From NCBI RefSeq assembly GCF_001436305.1, contig NZ_AZFO01000002.1, positions 54,685 to 118,684 on the forward strand: a DNA stretch of 64,000 nt, written 5' to 3'. Made by a program: the position numbers and the translations under genes. This document shows, in pieces, positions 1-10,101 of the stretch; within the stretch, counting starts at the first letter, position 1, and every line of letters starts with the position of its first letter. The DNA is from Lactobacillus ultunensis DSM 16047 (lineage in GTDB: Bacteria > Bacillota > Bacilli > Lactobacillales > Lactobacillaceae). Below the pieces are notes generated by a model that saw only the letters and a list, made by a program, of their open reading frames with translations, made no database searches and was not told where the DNA came from.

Positions 1-1242
1 GATGATTCCTTAATTGGCTGGAAAGAAGATTTCGAGATCAGTTTTAGAATTACCACTGCTCAAAGACAGGCTGTAAAACTGCTAGAAAAGATTTTAAAAG
101 CAGATGATGAGGATTACTACCTTGGTGGTCATTCTAAAGGTGGTAATTTGGCCGAATACGCTGCAATTAATATCGAACCAAAATTACGTAAAAGAATAAA
201 ACGAATTTATACTTTTGATTCACCAGGGATTGCTGAAGAAGTTGGTGCACAACTTCCCGCCAAATATTTAAAGAATACGCTTAGACGATTTGTACCGGAA
301 TTCAGTGTTATTGGTCGTTTATTTGAACCAGCTGGTATTTCACCCACAATCGTTAACAGTACTCGTAAGAATTTGAGTCAACATGATGCATTCAGTTGGC
401 AAATTGTCGGTTCTAATTTTGATACTAAGCGCCACCGTAATCCACAATCTCAAGTCTACAATCAGTTGATCAATCAATGGATTGGGGATGCAACATTAGA
501 TGAAAGGGAATCTCTAACTAATGATCTTTTCTCCGCTTTAGGTGCTGGAGGAGCTACTAAGATTAACGAATTAGACAAAAATGGATTTAGTGGTTTTGGC
601 GCAATTCTTTTCTCATTTGCGGACTCATCCAGAAGAACACGTTTTGTCTTTGGTTCGCTCTTCTCAGCTATTTGGCAAATGATCAAAAGTCGACACCTAA
701 CTAAAGTCCTTTTCTCCACAGATACTATCGTTGGATGGATTATGGTAGTTCTGGGTATTATTAGTTTAACTTTACCCCAATATGCCGTTAGAGCATTCGG
801 TGCATTAGTTGCATTCGCTGGTATTGCTTTTAGTGCCCATCAGATTTTGGATACTGCTAAATCAAAATTAAAGGAACGACAAAAAAACTTCTTTATCACT
901 TCATATTTAGTAGTTTTTGCATTGTCAACGGCGTTGATTTCCAATAATCGCTTATTAATCTTCCTAGCTCATTACTTCTTAGGACTATTTCTGATTATTT
1001 ATTCATATGTTCGACTAAGGCAATTGATTTTACGTAAAATTCCTGGAGTCTTTCATATCATAATTGTGGCAATAGAAGCTATTATTGCTTTTGCATTAGG
1101 AATTGTTGTAGTAGTCAACCCTAGTGCATTCAACCGTCGATCAATTATTATCATCGGTAGCTTATTAATTGCGTATGGATTCTTCAAATTAATTGGAGAA
1201 CTATTTACTCAACGTAATAAAATGCCTAAAAATCACCGTTAA
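1..1242 (+). CDS. Mbeg1-like (DUF2974) hydrolase with C-terminal membrane domain, 5' truncated
   Basis: The reading frame is open from base 1, so the true start lies upstream of the window. About 413 residues are visible. Near residues 43-49 the GHSKGGN motif is a serine-hydrolase nucleophile elbow (G-x-S-x-G) typical of the DUF2974/Mbeg1-like alpha/beta hydrolases of Firmicutes. From roughly residue 240 the protein becomes strongly hydrophobic, with about six predicted membrane segments. The TTG codon at 148 lies inside this motif, so it is not a plausible start. The substrate is unknown; a lipase or esterase role is inferred only from the fold. It ends at a bidirectional terminator shared with the convergent gene. 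Confidence 0.8.
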   Translation, partial: DDSLIGWKEDFEISFRITTAQRQAVKLLEKILKADDEDYYLGGHSKGGNLAEYAAINIEPKLRKRIKRIYTFDSPGIAEEVGAQLPAKYLKNTLRRFVPEFSVIGRLFEPAGISPTIVNSTRKNLSQHDAFSWQIVGSNFDTKRHRNPQSQVYNQLINQWIGDATLDERESLTNDLFSALGAGGATKINELDKNGFSGFGAILFSFADSSRRTRFVFGSLFSAIWQMIKSRHLTKVLFSTDTIVGWIMVVLGIISLTLPQYAVRAFGALVAFAGIAFSAHQILDTAKSKLKERQKNFFITSYLVVFALSTALISNNRLLIFLAHYFLGLFLIIYSYVRLRQLILRKIPGVFHIIIVAIEAIIAFALGIVVVVNPSAFNRRSIIIIGSLLIAYGFFKLIGELFTQRNKMPKNHR

Positions 1243-1243
1243 A

Positions 1244-1279
1244 AAAGTTCAGCTTATTAAATATAAGCTGAACTTTATT
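1244..1279. terminator. bidirectional intrinsic terminator
   Basis: A 13-bp perfect stem (AAGTTCAGCTTAT with its complement, 1245-1257 and 1263-1275) is flanked by A-runs on the left and T-runs on the right. It can therefore stop both the + strand hydrolase and the convergent serine hydrolase. Confidence 0.85.
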
Positions 1280-1280
1280 T

Positions 1281-2387
1281 TTACCTTTTAATAAAAGTAC
1301 CTGCTTTAATCTTGCTTAAGATACTGTAGCCAATACTCTTAATATGATTCTTGCTACCATTGGGTTGATTTAAGAACATCACAATGCCATTTTGATTATC
1401 TGTGGTTAGTTGCATCCAGTTAACAAAATGAGTATCGCCAAAATTACCATAAGCAAGCTTTAACGTACCGCCCTTTTTTAGATAAAAGCCACCTGAATAA
1501 GTATTAACTTTCGACTTTAAATGGGACAAATAATTAAATTGCTTAGCAGTTAAAATTTTGCCGTTGCATAGCCCTTGCTGTATTTTTTCATAATCAGCTG
1601 GCGTGGAGAATAAATCTCCTGCACCTGGCAATTGAGAAACTACATGCTTATTGGCATAAACAGCACTTTGATAATTCTTCCCATGACGGTAAAGATAAGA
1701 AATAGCATCAGTCTTAGAACGTGGAATCTCATCATAAATGTAGGTTTGATGCAAATGAAGCGGTTTAATAATTCGACTTCTAACATTTGCTGCATAAGAT
1801 TTACCCGTTACTTTACGAATTATTCCTGCTAATAGAACATAGTTGGCATTATTATAGTTAAAACGATTGCGATGTGATGAAGCGTTGAAATCAGCTTTGG
1901 CAATTGTCCATTTAATTGCGCCGTTTTCAGAAAAAGTAATACCATGATTTGATTCTGTTCCAGATACATTAATACCTGAAGTATGCGTCATTAGTTGTCC
2001 TACCGTAATTTTCGATGAATGTTTCAATAAAGGATACCAACGTGATATCTTAGTATTCTGTGAAAATTTATTTTTATAAATCAACTGCGTAATAATTGCT
2101 GCAGTAATTGACTTTTGCAAAGATCCTACTGGATAAACCAGTTTTTTACTTCCATTACCGATTCGGCGTTTGTAATAGCCATAGCCTTCACTAACTTGTT
2201 GCCGATGTCCATTTTGAACAATTTCAATTGTTCCGCGTAAGTGATATTTCCTCATGGTTTTCTTGGTGTAGGTACGCAACTGCTTACTAGTATAAGCTTT
2301 TGCATTTACCTGTTCACTATTGAGAAAACCACACAAAGAAATAAAAATTATTGTAGCAAATAACCAGAATCGTCTCTTCAACTTCAA
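1281..2387 (-). CDS. secreted serine hydrolase, beta-lactamase / PBP4-like family
   Basis: A 368-residue protein with an N-terminal signal or anchor segment (KRRFWLFATIIFISL, residues 4-18) that sends it outside the membrane. The S-x-x-K motif (SLQK, near residue 90) and a Y-x-N motif (YNNANY, near residue 200) match the class C beta-lactamase-related fold (PF00144). The third motif (KTG or HxG) is not obvious. The start is TTG, because an AGAGGGG Shine-Dalgarno sequence lies 7-8 bases upstream and no ATG is suitably placed. Members of this family in lactobacilli are usually annotated as serine hydrolases of unknown substrate. A role in cell-wall or surface ester metabolism is inference. It is monocistronic. 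Confidence 0.8.
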   Translation of the reverse strand: MKLKRRFWLFATIIFISLCGFLNSEQVNAKAYTSKQLRTYTKKTMRKYHLRGTIEIVQNGHRQQVSEGYGYYKRRIGNGSKKLVYPVGSLQKSITAAIITQLIYKNKFSQNTKISRWYPLLKHSSKITVGQLMTHTSGINVSGTESNHGITFSENGAIKWTIAKADFNASSHRNRFNYNNANYVLLAGIIRKVTGKSYAANVRSRIIKPLHLHQTYIYDEIPRSKTDAISYLYRHGKNYQSAVYANKHVVSQLPGAGDLFSTPADYEKIQQGLCNGKILTAKQFNYLSHLKSKVNTYSGGFYLKKGGTLKLAYGNFGDTHFVNWMQLTTDNQNGIVMFLNQPNGSKNHIKSIGYSILSKIKAGTFIKR

Positions 2388-2432
2388 AATAAACCCCTCT
2401 TTAAATTAATCCTGAAATATTTTACCACAAAC

Positions 2433-2475
2433 AAAAAGCACAAAATGTCTATTTTTAAGGCATTTTGTGCTTTTT
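2433..2475 (-). terminator. terminator of the lysine operon
   Basis: A 15-bp perfect stem (2433-2447 with 2461-2475) lies just after the asd stop, with a T-rich run on the minus strand. It closes the lysA-to-asd operon and insulates the next gene. Confidence 0.85.
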
Positions 2476-2479
2476 AACG

Positions 2480-3538
2480 TTAAATTAAGTTCATTTTTAC
2501 CAAATATTCCGCATTTTCAACGGTATTCCAAGCAGCACCTTTGAGTAAGTTATCGGCAACTACCCACATATTAAAGGCGCCTTTGTTTTCATAGTCAGGA
2601 CGAATTCTACCAACAAAAGTCTCACGCTTACCTGTAGCATTAATTGGTTGAGGATAGATTTGATGCTTAATATCATCTTGCAATACTACACCTGGGAAGT
2701 TTGCTACAGTATCCATAATATCCTGTGTAGTTGCACTCTTATCTTCAACAGTAAAGTAGACACTTTCACCGTGAGCGATTGGAACTGGTACTCTAACACA
2801 AGTAGCGGTAACTTTGATGTCTTTGGCATTCATATCATTTAACATAATCTTCTTTGTCTCATGGATCATCTTCCACTCTTCATGAGAATAACCACTATCC
2901 TCTAAAACATCGATTTGTGGTAAAAGATTAAATGCTAATGGATAATGCTTTTTATCACCCTTGGTTGGTAAAATCTTAGCATCTGCTTGCATATCTTTAC
3001 CATCCAAGTAATCTTGTGCTTCCTGCTTCAATTCATTAATAGCGGCTTGACCTGCACCAGAAGCAGCTTGATAAGTCGAAACGATAATTTGTTTTAAACC
3101 AAACTTTCTCCTAATTGGTTCCAAAGCCATAACCATTTGAATAGTGGAGCAATTTGGATTAGCAATAATACCATGATGATGTTTCAAAGCTTCTGGGTTA
3201 ACTTCTGGCACAACCAATGGGACATCTGGTTCCATTCTAAATGCACTAGTATTGTCAACACATACAGCTCCACGCTTTACTGCTTCTGGTAAAAACTTTT
3301 TAGAAACAGCACCACCAGCTGAAGATAATACTAAATCTACACCATCAAATGATTCTGGCTTAGTTTCTTCAACTGTTAAATCTTGATCTCTAAACTTTAA
3401 AACAGTTCCAGCTGAACGATATGAGGCTAAAAGCTTAACACTCTTAACAGGAATAGTTGACTTAGCCAACTGATCAATCATTCTTCTACCAACGGCACCA
3501 GTAGCGCCTAAAATTGCAACATTATATTCTTTAACCAT
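2480..3538 (-). CDS. asd: aspartate-semialdehyde dehydrogenase
   Basis: Reduces aspartyl-4-phosphate to aspartate-4-semialdehyde with NADPH, the branch point of lysine, threonine and methionine synthesis. The 352 residues carry the nucleotide-binding GATGAVG at residues 10-16 and the catalytic-cysteine motif NPNCSTIQ near residue 130, with the conserved HGESVYF region near residue 250. It is the last gene of the lysine operon; its ATG overlaps the aminotransferase stop by one base (TAATG), indicating translational coupling. Full length for the family. Confidence 0.96.
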   Translation of the reverse strand: MVKEYNVAILGATGAVGRRMIDQLAKSTIPVKSVKLLASYRSAGTVLKFRDQDLTVEETKPESFDGVDLVLSSAGGAVSKKFLPEAVKRGAVCVDNTSAFRMEPDVPLVVPEVNPEALKHHHGIIANPNCSTIQMVMALEPIRRKFGLKQIIVSTYQAASGAGQAAINELKQEAQDYLDGKDMQADAKILPTKGDKKHYPLAFNLLPQIDVLEDSGYSHEEWKMIHETKKIMLNDMNAKDIKVTATCVRVPVPIAHGESVYFTVEDKSATTQDIMDTVANFPGVVLQDDIKHQIYPQPINATGKRETFVGRIRPDYENKGAFNMWVVADNLLKGAAWNTVENAEYLVKMNLI

Positions 3539-4713
3539 TATTTATCCTCTTGTAAAAACTTATTGATTCTCTTCATTGCTTCATGCAAATTCTCATCACT
3601 TGATGCATATGACATTCTCACGTAGCCTTCACCACCAGGACCAAAAGCACTGCCTGGAGTGATGCCCACTTTTTCTTTAAAGGCTAAATCCAAAGCAAAT
3701 TGCATATCATCTTTGCCATACTTTTCAGGGATCTTAGCGAAAATATAAAAGGCACCTTCAGGCTTAACCGCATGCATCCCCATCTTTTCCAATTCTTGCA
3801 GAACATAGTCCCGCCGTTTTTCATAAATATCACGGTAATACTTTGGATCATCTAGTCCATGTTCCAATGCTTCGATAGCTGCGGCTTGTGAAGAATCAGT
3901 AGTTGTAGTTACCATTAAGCCATGAACCTTGCCAATTTGTTCCATAATCTTAGCAGGAGCAGCAACATATCCTAGACGGTAACCGGTCATCGCATGAGAT
4001 TTAGATAAACCTGAAATATAAATAGCTCTTTCAGGGATCAAACTGGCAATTGAAAAATGTTTAACACCATAAGTTAAAGTTGAATAAATTTCGTCAGTAA
4101 TTACATATAAATGATTTTCTTCAATTACTTTAGCTAAAGCTCTAATTTCTGCTTTACTGTATTCAACTCCAGTTGGATTAGTTGGATAATTCAAAATAAC
4201 CGCCTTAACACTCGGATTTTCTTTGATAGTTTCTTCTAACTTAGCTGGAGTTAATTTAAAATTATCTTCTGACGTATTCATCAACACATAATCTGCATCT
4301 GCCAATGTGGCAACTGGCCAATAAAGTGAAAAGACAGGCGTAGGAATTGCAATCTTATCACCAGGATTAGTAATTGCATACAATGCGGCATTAATCGCTT
4401 CTGTAGCTCCAACAGTCACCACAATCTCAGTTTCGGGATCATAATCAATACCAGTTGCTTTCTTCAAGTATTGACTAATAGCTTTCCTTAATTCAAGCTT
4501 GCCTTTTTGAGGAGCATAGTGTGAATCATTATCTTGGATACTTTTAATTGCTGCTTGTTTGACATGTTCAGGAGTATTCATATCAGGTTCACCTAAAGTC
4601 AACTTGATAATACCGGGAATAGTTGAAACTTTATTATCAAAGATTCTGATTCCAGAAGCCTTAACATTTTTTACTTTTTGACTAAATTTTAAGTCTTGAG
4701 CTAATTCTGGCAT
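3538..4713 (-). CDS. patA: PLP aminotransferase, probable N-acetyl-LL-2,6-diaminopimelate aminotransferase
   Basis: A 391-residue fold-type I class I/II aminotransferase. The PLP lysine lies in [16 protein letters not shown] near residue 230, preceded by NYPTNPTG (phosphate and substrate-binding region) and YVITDEIYS. Within an acetylase-pathway operon the missing step is transamination of N-acetyl-2-amino-6-oxopimelate, which PatA performs in Bacillus; the substrate is therefore inferred from context and family. An AAAGGAGG ribosome binding site precedes the ATG. The gene lies 12 bases downstream of dapB. Confidence 0.88.
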   Translation of the reverse strand: MPELAQDLKFSQKVKNVKASGIRIFDNKVSTIPGIIKLTLGEPDMNTPEHVKQAAIKSIQDNDSHYAPQKGKLELRKAISQYLKKATGIDYDPETEIVVTVGATEAINAALYAITNPGDKIAIPTPVFSLYWPVATLADADYVLMNTSEDNFKLTPAKLEETIKENPSVKAVILNYPTNPTGVEYSKAEIRALAKVIEENHLYVITDEIYSTLTYGVKHFSIASLIPERAIYISGLSKSHAMTGYRLGYVAAPAKIMEQIGKVHGLMVTTTTDSSQAAAIEALEHGLDDPKYYRDIYEKRRDYVLQELEKMGMHAVKPEGAFYIFAKIPEKYGKDDMQFALDLAFKEKVGITPGSAFGPGGEGYVRMSYASSDENLHEAMKRINKFLQEDK

Positions 4714-4725
4714 AAGTTGCCTCCT

Positions 4726-5505
4726 TTATAGAATATTTTCTAATCCTACTACTAATTCATTCAGTTGATCGACCTTTTCCAAGGCAACTTTGACACCGCC
4801 CATAAAACTGCCACGATCAAATGAATCTTGTCTGATAGTTAAAGCCTCACCTGGACCACCAAACAAGACTTGTTCATGAGCAATATATCCAGGTAACCGA
4901 ACAGAATGAATTTTAATACCCTGATAATCTCCGCCACGAACATTCTTTAAAGTTTCAATTTCATCTGGCGCAGTTTGATGTGCTGGTCTATTTTCTGCAA
5001 TCATTTTAGCTGTCGATAAGGCTGTACCTGAAGGAGCATCCTTTTTATCGGCATGATGCATTTCAATAATCTCAACATCTGGGAAATATTTAGCTGCTTC
5101 CTTAGCAAATTTCATCAGTAAAACAGCTGACATGCCAAAGTTAGGTGCAATTAAACCACCAATTTTTTCTCGTTGTGAAATTTTAATCAATTCTGCTTCT
5201 TGCTCATCAGTCATTCCTGTAGTTCCAACTACAGGAGAAATGTGATGAGTTAAAGCAAACTTCACATTGTCATAAACAGCTTTAGGAGTAGTAAAATCAA
5301 TCCAAATATCAGCTGCATGATCAGGGATTTCATCTAGACTCTTAAAAATCTTGGCATCAGCTGATAAATGATATTTTTCTGGATCATTTTCAGCAATCGG
5401 AGAAAGACCAGCTACTACTTCAAAGCCATTTAACTTATTAACTAAGCCAACGGCTTTTTGCCCCATTGCTCCGGTAAAACCGGCTACTAAAACTTTTTTA
5501 GTCAT
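4726..5505 (-). CDS. dapB: 4-hydroxy-tetrahydrodipicolinate reductase
   Basis: Reduces the DapA product to tetrahydrodipicolinate with NAD(P)H. The N-terminal Rossmann motif is GFTGAMGQ and the family signature [13 protein letters not shown] lies near residue 150. The ATG at 5505 is chosen over the in-frame TTG at 5511: the Shine-Dalgarno AGGAAAGGAA ends one base before the TTG, but is spaced well for the ATG. This gives 259 residues and an 8-base overlap with the end of dapA. Confidence 0.95.
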   Translation of the reverse strand: MTKKVLVAGFTGAMGQKAVGLVNKLNGFEVVAGLSPIAENDPEKYHLSADAKIFKSLDEIPDHAADIWIDFTTPKAVYDNVKFALTHHISPVVGTTGMTDEQEAELIKISQREKIGGLIAPNFGMSAVLLMKFAKEAAKYFPDVEIIEMHHADKKDAPSGTALSTAKMIAENRPAHQTAPDEIETLKNVRGGDYQGIKIHSVRLPGYIAHEQVLFGGPGEALTIRQDSFDRGSFMGGVKVALEKVDQLNELVVGLENIL

Positions 5506-6433
5506 TTTCAAGTTCCTTTCCTAAATCGAGTGGCAACTTTTGCATTAATGCATTTTCATTTAAACCTAAAGCCTTAGCTAAAGTCTCTTTTTCTTCATCA
5601 TCTAAGCTAACAATTGGCAAACGACAACCCCCCACTTTCAAGCCTTGAGCATTCAAAACTGCTTTAATTGGTGAAGGTGACGGATACATAAACAAAGCCT
5701 GCATCTTCGGTGTCAACCAGCGTTGAATCTTGGCTGCTGCTGGATAATTGCCTTCATAAAGAGAATTGTACATCTGACGCATTTCTTTAGTATAAATATG
5801 ACTAGCTACAGAAATCACACCGTTGGCTCCCAATAATCTGGCAGTCAAAGCTTGCGTATCTTCTCCAGTGAAAACCTGGAAATCTTTATCTTTGTTTTCA
5901 ATGATATATTCCATTTCTTCTAGAGAGGCACATTGCTTAATACCTTTGATATTCTTCAAATGAGAAAGTTGAACGATCGTTTCCTTTTCCATCTTAACGC
6001 CTGTTCTACCAGGGATGTTGTAAATCAAGATTGGCATATCAACATTGTCATTGACAGCAGTGAAATGAGCAATCATACTGCGCTGATTTGGTTTATTGTA
6101 AGGTGGAACAACAACTAATGCATAATCTATACCTTTAATTTTTGCTACTTCATTAGTAAAACTAATCGTCTCTGCAGTATTATTGCTTCCTGTTCCTGCA
6201 ATTACAGGAACACGACCATTCACAATTTGACCAAAATGCGTATATAAGTCAATTTTTTCATCATGGGTTAAAGTGGGAGTTTCTCCAGTGGTTCCTCCAA
6301 CAACAAAGCCATTGCATCCCAAATTGATTAAACGATTAGTCAATTTTTCCAAACTAGCAAAATCAATCTTTTTATTCTCATCAAAAGGTGTAACAATTGC
6401 CGTTAATAAATCTGCATCAATTAATGTAGCCAT
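5498..6433 (-). CDS. dapA: 4-hydroxy-tetrahydrodipicolinate synthase
   Basis: Condenses pyruvate with aspartate semialdehyde, the first step committed to lysine. The 311 residues show a class I aldolase TIM barrel: GTTGETPTL near residue 47, the tyrosine motif YNIPGRTG near residue 137, and the Schiff-base lysine region GIKQCAS near residue 165. The C-terminus is longer than in Bacillus but typical for lactobacilli. It follows the deacetylase after 1 base with a GGAG site in front of the ATG. Confidence 0.96.
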   Translation of the reverse strand: MATLIDADLLTAIVTPFDENKKIDFASLEKLTNRLINLGCNGFVVGGTTGETPTLTHDEKIDLYTHFGQIVNGRVPVIAGTGSNNTAETISFTNEVAKIKGIDYALVVVPPYNKPNQRSMIAHFTAVNDNVDMPILIYNIPGRTGVKMEKETIVQLSHLKNIKGIKQCASLEEMEYIIENKDKDFQVFTGEDTQALTARLLGANGVISVASHIYTKEMRQMYNSLYEGNYPAAAKIQRWLTPKMQALFMYPSPSPIKAVLNAQGLKVGGCRLPIVSLDDEEKETLAKALGLNENALMQKLPLDLGKELEND

Positions 6434-6434
6434 T

Positions 6435-7589
6435 TTAATTCTCCATTCTATTGATCAAAAATCCCTTAATTGCATCAATACCACGTTGGACACTTTTTTC
6501 ATCTGGTTTAAGCGTAGCCGAATGCAGTTGTGCTCCAGGATCGCCTACGCCTAACCAAAACATAGTTCCTGGGAATTTAGCTAACAAGAAACCAAAATCT
6601 TCACCAGTCATCTTAGGAGCAGTTTCGATGAAATTAACCTTTGGATTATTTTTCATGTAAGAAATAAAATTCTTAGTTAATTTAGGATTATTCTCTACGG
6701 GCCAATAGCCCCCTTGATTCAAATCCAATTTCACTTTCATATTGTAGCTACGAGCAATACCTTCACAGACATCTTTTAAACGATGATCGATATGTAAAAT
6801 CATCTTTTGTGTTAGGCCACGGATAGTACCTTCAATTCGAGCATGTCCTGCAATGACATTTCTAATTGTTCCTGCTTCAATCTTACCTAAAGTGATCACA
6901 CCACTTTGAATGGGGTCAATACTACGAGAAATAATAGTTTGAATCTGCATAATCAAACTTGCCGCAGCTACAACTGTGTCATTGGCATTCTGTGGGAAAG
7001 CTGCATGACCGCCTTTCCCCCAAAGATCAATATTAACTTCGGTAGTACCAGCAAATAATGTTCCCATTCGGCAGCCAATCGCCCCAGCAGGCAATTCAGG
7101 ATTATCATGCAAGCCATAAAACTCATCAGGCTTGAATTTTCCTTGCAAAACACCTTTTTCATAGGCTTGCTTGCCGCCACTTTCACTTTCTTCAGCCGGT
7201 TGGAAGAAGAAAAGCAAATTATCTTGCGGTTGCTTTTCACTAAAATAATTCAAAAGCCCTAAAGCTACCGTCATATGAATATCATGCCCACAAGCATGCA
7301 TTACGCCCGGATGTTTAGAAGAATATGGTAAATTTGTTTTTTCTTCTACTCGTAAAGCATCAATATCGGTACGATAACCAATTGTTCTTTGCGGATTTCT
7401 TCCTTTTATTAGAACCAAGATTGCGGTTGGCAATTCCTTAGGCACTTCAATTGTTAAATAATCTTGCTTAAAACCTTTAATTATTTCCAATAAATAATCA
7501 TGTGTCTCTTGCTCGTGCAAAGCGAGTTCTGGAATTTCATGCAAATGTCTTCTAATCTGAATTAATTCATCTTCGCTTAAAATCGCCAT
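6435..7589 (-). CDS. dapL: N-acetyldiaminopimelate deacetylase, M20 family
   Basis: Hydrolyses N-acetyl-LL-diaminopimelate to LL-diaminopimelate and acetate. The 384-residue M20 amidohydrolase has metal-binding HACGHDIHM near residue 97, the catalytic glutamates in PAEESESGG near residue 132, and a late TGEDFGFLL segment. Many M20 proteins act on amino-acid conjugates generally, so the specific substrate is assigned from its position between dapH and dapA, where the acetylase pathway needs exactly this enzyme. The gene symbol follows common annotation usage; ykuR is the Bacillus equivalent. Confidence 0.9.
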   Translation of the reverse strand: MAILSEDELIQIRRHLHEIPELALHEQETHDYLLEIIKGFKQDYLTIEVPKELPTAILVLIKGRNPQRTIGYRTDIDALRVEEKTNLPYSSKHPGVMHACGHDIHMTVALGLLNYFSEKQPQDNLLFFFQPAEESESGGKQAYEKGVLQGKFKPDEFYGLHDNPELPAGAIGCRMGTLFAGTTEVNIDLWGKGGHAAFPQNANDTVVAAASLIMQIQTIISRSIDPIQSGVITLGKIEAGTIRNVIAGHARIEGTIRGLTQKMILHIDHRLKDVCEGIARSYNMKVKLDLNQGGYWPVENNPKLTKNFISYMKNNPKVNFIETAPKMTGEDFGFLLAKFPGTMFWLGVGDPGAQLHSATLKPDEKSVQRGIDAIKGFLINRMEN

Positions 7590-7590
7590 T

Positions 7591-8298
7591 TTATATCTTT
7601 CTCAAATCGTCTTCGAGTCCTGTCTTGCTTTCAGTTTGCTCATCAACTTTTTTAATTACACGAGCTGGAACACCCGCTACCATTGTATGTGGTGCAACAT
7701 CTTTAGTAACAACCGCACCAGCGGCAACTACTGCACCTTCACCAACATGTACGCCTTCAATTACTACGCTATTAGCACCCATGACAACATTATCATCAAC
7801 CTGAACTGGTTTAGCCGAAGCTGGTTCAATTACACCAGCCAAAACGCTACCGGCACCAATATGACAATGTTTACCGACAATTGCACGACCGCCTAAAACA
7901 ACGCCCATGTCAATCATGGTATCATCGCCAATTTCGGCACCAATATTGATGATCGCTCCCATCATAATTACTGCATTTTTACCGATTGCTACTTGATCAC
8001 GAATAATTGCACCAGGTTCAATCCGCGCATCAAACTTTTTCAAATCAATTAATGGCACAGCTGAATTTCGAGCTTCATTTTCAATATAATAATCTGTAAT
8101 TTCACTATGAGCTTTTAAAAATGGCTCAACATCTTTCCAGTCACCAAAAATTACACCAGAATGTTCTTCTGTGAAGTTTTCAATTTCCTTAGGAAATTCA
8201 ACTTTAGTTAAATCACCTTTAATAAAAACCTTAACTGGGGTCTTCTTAGGAGCATTGCCAATATATTCAATAATGCTTTTTGCATCTAATTTTGCCAT
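7591..8298 (-). CDS. dapH: tetrahydrodipicolinate N-acetyltransferase
   Basis: Acetylates tetrahydrodipicolinate with acetyl-CoA and so defines the acetylase variant of lysine synthesis. The 235 residues have an N-terminal domain of about 85 residues and then hexapeptide repeats forming a left-handed beta helix (series such as [20 protein letters not shown] and [10 protein letters not shown]). It follows lysA by 15 bases with a GAAAGGA site. Also named dapD in some Firmicutes annotations, but the sequence is the short acetyl-type enzyme. Confidence 0.94.
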   Translation of the reverse strand: MAKLDAKSIIEYIGNAPKKTPVKVFIKGDLTKVEFPKEIENFTEEHSGVIFGDWKDVEPFLKAHSEITDYYIENEARNSAVPLIDLKKFDARIEPGAIIRDQVAIGKNAVIMMGAIINIGAEIGDDTMIDMGVVLGGRAIVGKHCHIGAGSVLAGVIEPASAKPVQVDDNVVMGANSVVIEGVHVGEGAVVAAGAVVTKDVAPHTMVAGVPARVIKKVDEQTESKTGLEDDLRKI

Positions 8299-8313
8299 AG
8301 CTTTTTCCTTTCA

Positions 8314-9627
8314 TTAATCTGCACTATAAGACTGATCTAAATGAACTAAATCTTCCAAGCTTTCTCTTTTAATAACTACCTTAGCTTTTCCTTTTTCCGC
8401 AAAAACAACAGCTGGACGAGGATTACGATTGTAATTAGAAGCCATCGAATATCCATAGGCTCCCGTATCTAACATAGCAATTAGAGAACCAGCTTTAGTT
8501 ACTGGTAATGCTTGATCCTCAGCTAAGATATCACCACTTTCACAGTATTTACCAGCAATACGAACATGTTCAGTTGAAGGCGCTTGAGGATCGCTAGCCA
8601 AAACTGATTCATATTTTGCTTGATATAAGGCTGGGCGAATATTATCACCCATTCCTCCATCAACTGCGACGTAAGGACGATGTCCTGGGATTACCTTGCG
8701 ACTACCTGTAGTGTACAAATTATAACCGGCTGGACCTACAATTGAACGACCTGGTTCAATATCAATTTCTGGAACTGGAAATGATGCTCTTTCTGCTTCC
8801 GTTTTAATAGTTTCTACAATCGCCTGAACGAACTTTTCAGGTCTTAATGGATTATCCTCGGCCGTATATTTAATACCAAAGCCCCCGCCAACATTAATCA
8901 CCTTAGCGGTATAACCATATTGATTACGCCAATTTTCAGCAACCTCCATCAATTTTTTGGCCGCCATTTCAAAACCGTTCAATTCAAAAATTTGCGAACC
9001 AATATGAGCGTGAATACCAACTAAATTCATTCGAGAATTGTTCAACACTTGTTCCAAAGCTAAATCAGCTTGACCAGATTCTAGATCAAATCCAAATTTG
9101 CTATCAACTTGTCCTGTTTGATCATATTCATGCGTATCAGCTGAAATACCAGGCGTAATTCTAAGCATAACGTCGATTTTGGCATTCTGTTCTTTCAGTA
9201 CTTGATCCAATAACTTGATCTCATGGAAATTATCAATAATGATCTTGCCAACATGATGCTTAACAGCCATTTCAAGTTCAGCTAAGGACTTATTATTGCC
9301 ATGAAAACTAATATGTTCTACAGGGAAATTAGTTTTTAATGCTGTATAAAGTTCACCTGCTGAAACTACATCAGTATAGGCACCTTCTTGCTCGGCAACC
9401 TGATACATTGCAACGCAACTAAAAGCCTTGCTTGCATAACTTACAGCGTATTTAACGCCTTCTTCTTCGAAAACCTTCTTAAAGGCTCTAATTTGATGAC
9501 GAATTTGTTCCACATCATAAACAATTAGTGGCGTACCATACTTTTTAGCTAACTCAACTAAATCAACTCCACCAATTGTTAAATGACCTTGTTCATTAAT
9601 CTGATCTACCGAAATCTGAGGATTCAT
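8314..9627 (-). CDS. lysA: diaminopimelate decarboxylase
   Basis: Decarboxylates meso-diaminopimelate to L-lysine. The 437-residue protein is an alanine-racemase-fold PLP enzyme: the PLP lysine is in SYASKAFSC near residue 66, HAHIGSQI near residue 210, and the active-site cysteine in CESGDIL near residue 360. It is the first gene of the operon, about 270 bases from the promoter, with the lysine riboswitch in the leader. A GGAGTG site lies 5 bases from the ATG. Its placement first means the last pathway step responds most directly to riboswitch control. Confidence 0.96.
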   Translation of the reverse strand: MNPQISVDQINEQGHLTIGGVDLVELAKKYGTPLIVYDVEQIRHQIRAFKKVFEEEGVKYAVSYASKAFSCVAMYQVAEQEGAYTDVVSAGELYTALKTNFPVEHISFHGNNKSLAELEMAVKHHVGKIIIDNFHEIKLLDQVLKEQNAKIDVMLRITPGISADTHEYDQTGQVDSKFGFDLESGQADLALEQVLNNSRMNLVGIHAHIGSQIFELNGFEMAAKKLMEVAENWRNQYGYTAKVINVGGGFGIKYTAEDNPLRPEKFVQAIVETIKTEAERASFPVPEIDIEPGRSIVGPAGYNLYTTGSRKVIPGHRPYVAVDGGMGDNIRPALYQAKYESVLASDPQAPSTEHVRIAGKYCESGDILAEDQALPVTKAGSLIAMLDTGAYGYSMASNYNRNPRPAVVFAEKGKAKVVIKRESLEDLVHLDQSYSAD

Positions 9628-9662
9628 GTTTACACTCCATTCTGATTGGACGAAACGCTAAT

Positions 9663-9702
9663 AAAAAAATCCACTGTTTGCGCTAAGCAAACAATGGATT
9701 AA
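9663..9702 (-). terminator. riboswitch-controlled terminator of the lysA leader
   Basis: On the minus strand a 13-bp stem (9668-9680 with 9688-9700, one G-U pair) is followed by seven U residues. It sits between the lysine aptamer and the lysA ribosome binding site, the expected expression platform for transcriptional attenuation. Confidence 0.9.
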
Positions 9703-9714
9703 ATAAACTTCACT

Positions 9715-9892
9715 TAATCTTATGGTCGATAGCGCTCCGCGAATTATGTTTTCGCGACAGTTCGCAATTTATTCAACTGCGACCCAGCTTATCTCTTTGG
9801 CATGAAATAAGCTTCGGCAACCTCCCCTTTCACAATTCATCTTCGTTTTGCCTAACTGCTAATTGCTACTAATGTCAGTTGCACCTCTATAG
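9715..9892 (-). promoter_or_regulatory. lysine riboswitch (L box)
   Basis: Read on the minus strand, the leader holds the conserved L-box blocks in order: AGAGGTGCA at 9881-9889, then AGTAGC, the GGGGAGGTTGCCGAAGC core at about 9813-9829, and the CTGGGTCGC block at 9780-9788. Lysine binding should favour the downstream terminator and shut off the seven-gene biosynthetic operon. Confidence 0.95.
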
Positions 9893-9902
9893 ATTTACTT
9901 GT

Positions 9903-9931
9903 AGTCTACAGTTTTATGAAAATATAGTCAA
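9903..9931 (-). promoter_or_regulatory. promoter of the lysine operon
   Basis: On the minus strand, TTGACT (9926-9931) and TAGACT (9903-9908) are separated by 17 bases. This predicts transcription starting near 9896, a few bases before the lysine aptamer. Confidence 0.75.
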
Positions 9932-10002
9932 CTCTTTTATTATAAAAATTTAATTTTCAATTATCTTTTATTGTTTTTCACCTGATTGCATTCAAGTTCT
10001 TC

Positions 10003-10030
10003 TTGCAAGATTAAAAAATAATGTTAAAAT
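10003..10030 (+). promoter_or_regulatory. promoter of aspartokinase-dapF
   Basis: TTGCAA (10003-10008) and TAAAAT (10025-10030) are 16 bases apart. The remaining leader of about 65 bases has no L box or T box. Confidence 0.6.
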
Positions 10031-10101
10031 TCAACTAAATTCAGTTTGATTTTATTATGTAAATTAACGATTTCTGAAAATTATTTTCAAGGAGTTTTTT
10101 T

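Noticed and set aside
474..719. Minus-strand ORF of 81 residues
   Set aside because: It lies wholly opposite the hydrolase gene, with no signals of its own; many similar antisense shadows across the window were left out for the same reason.
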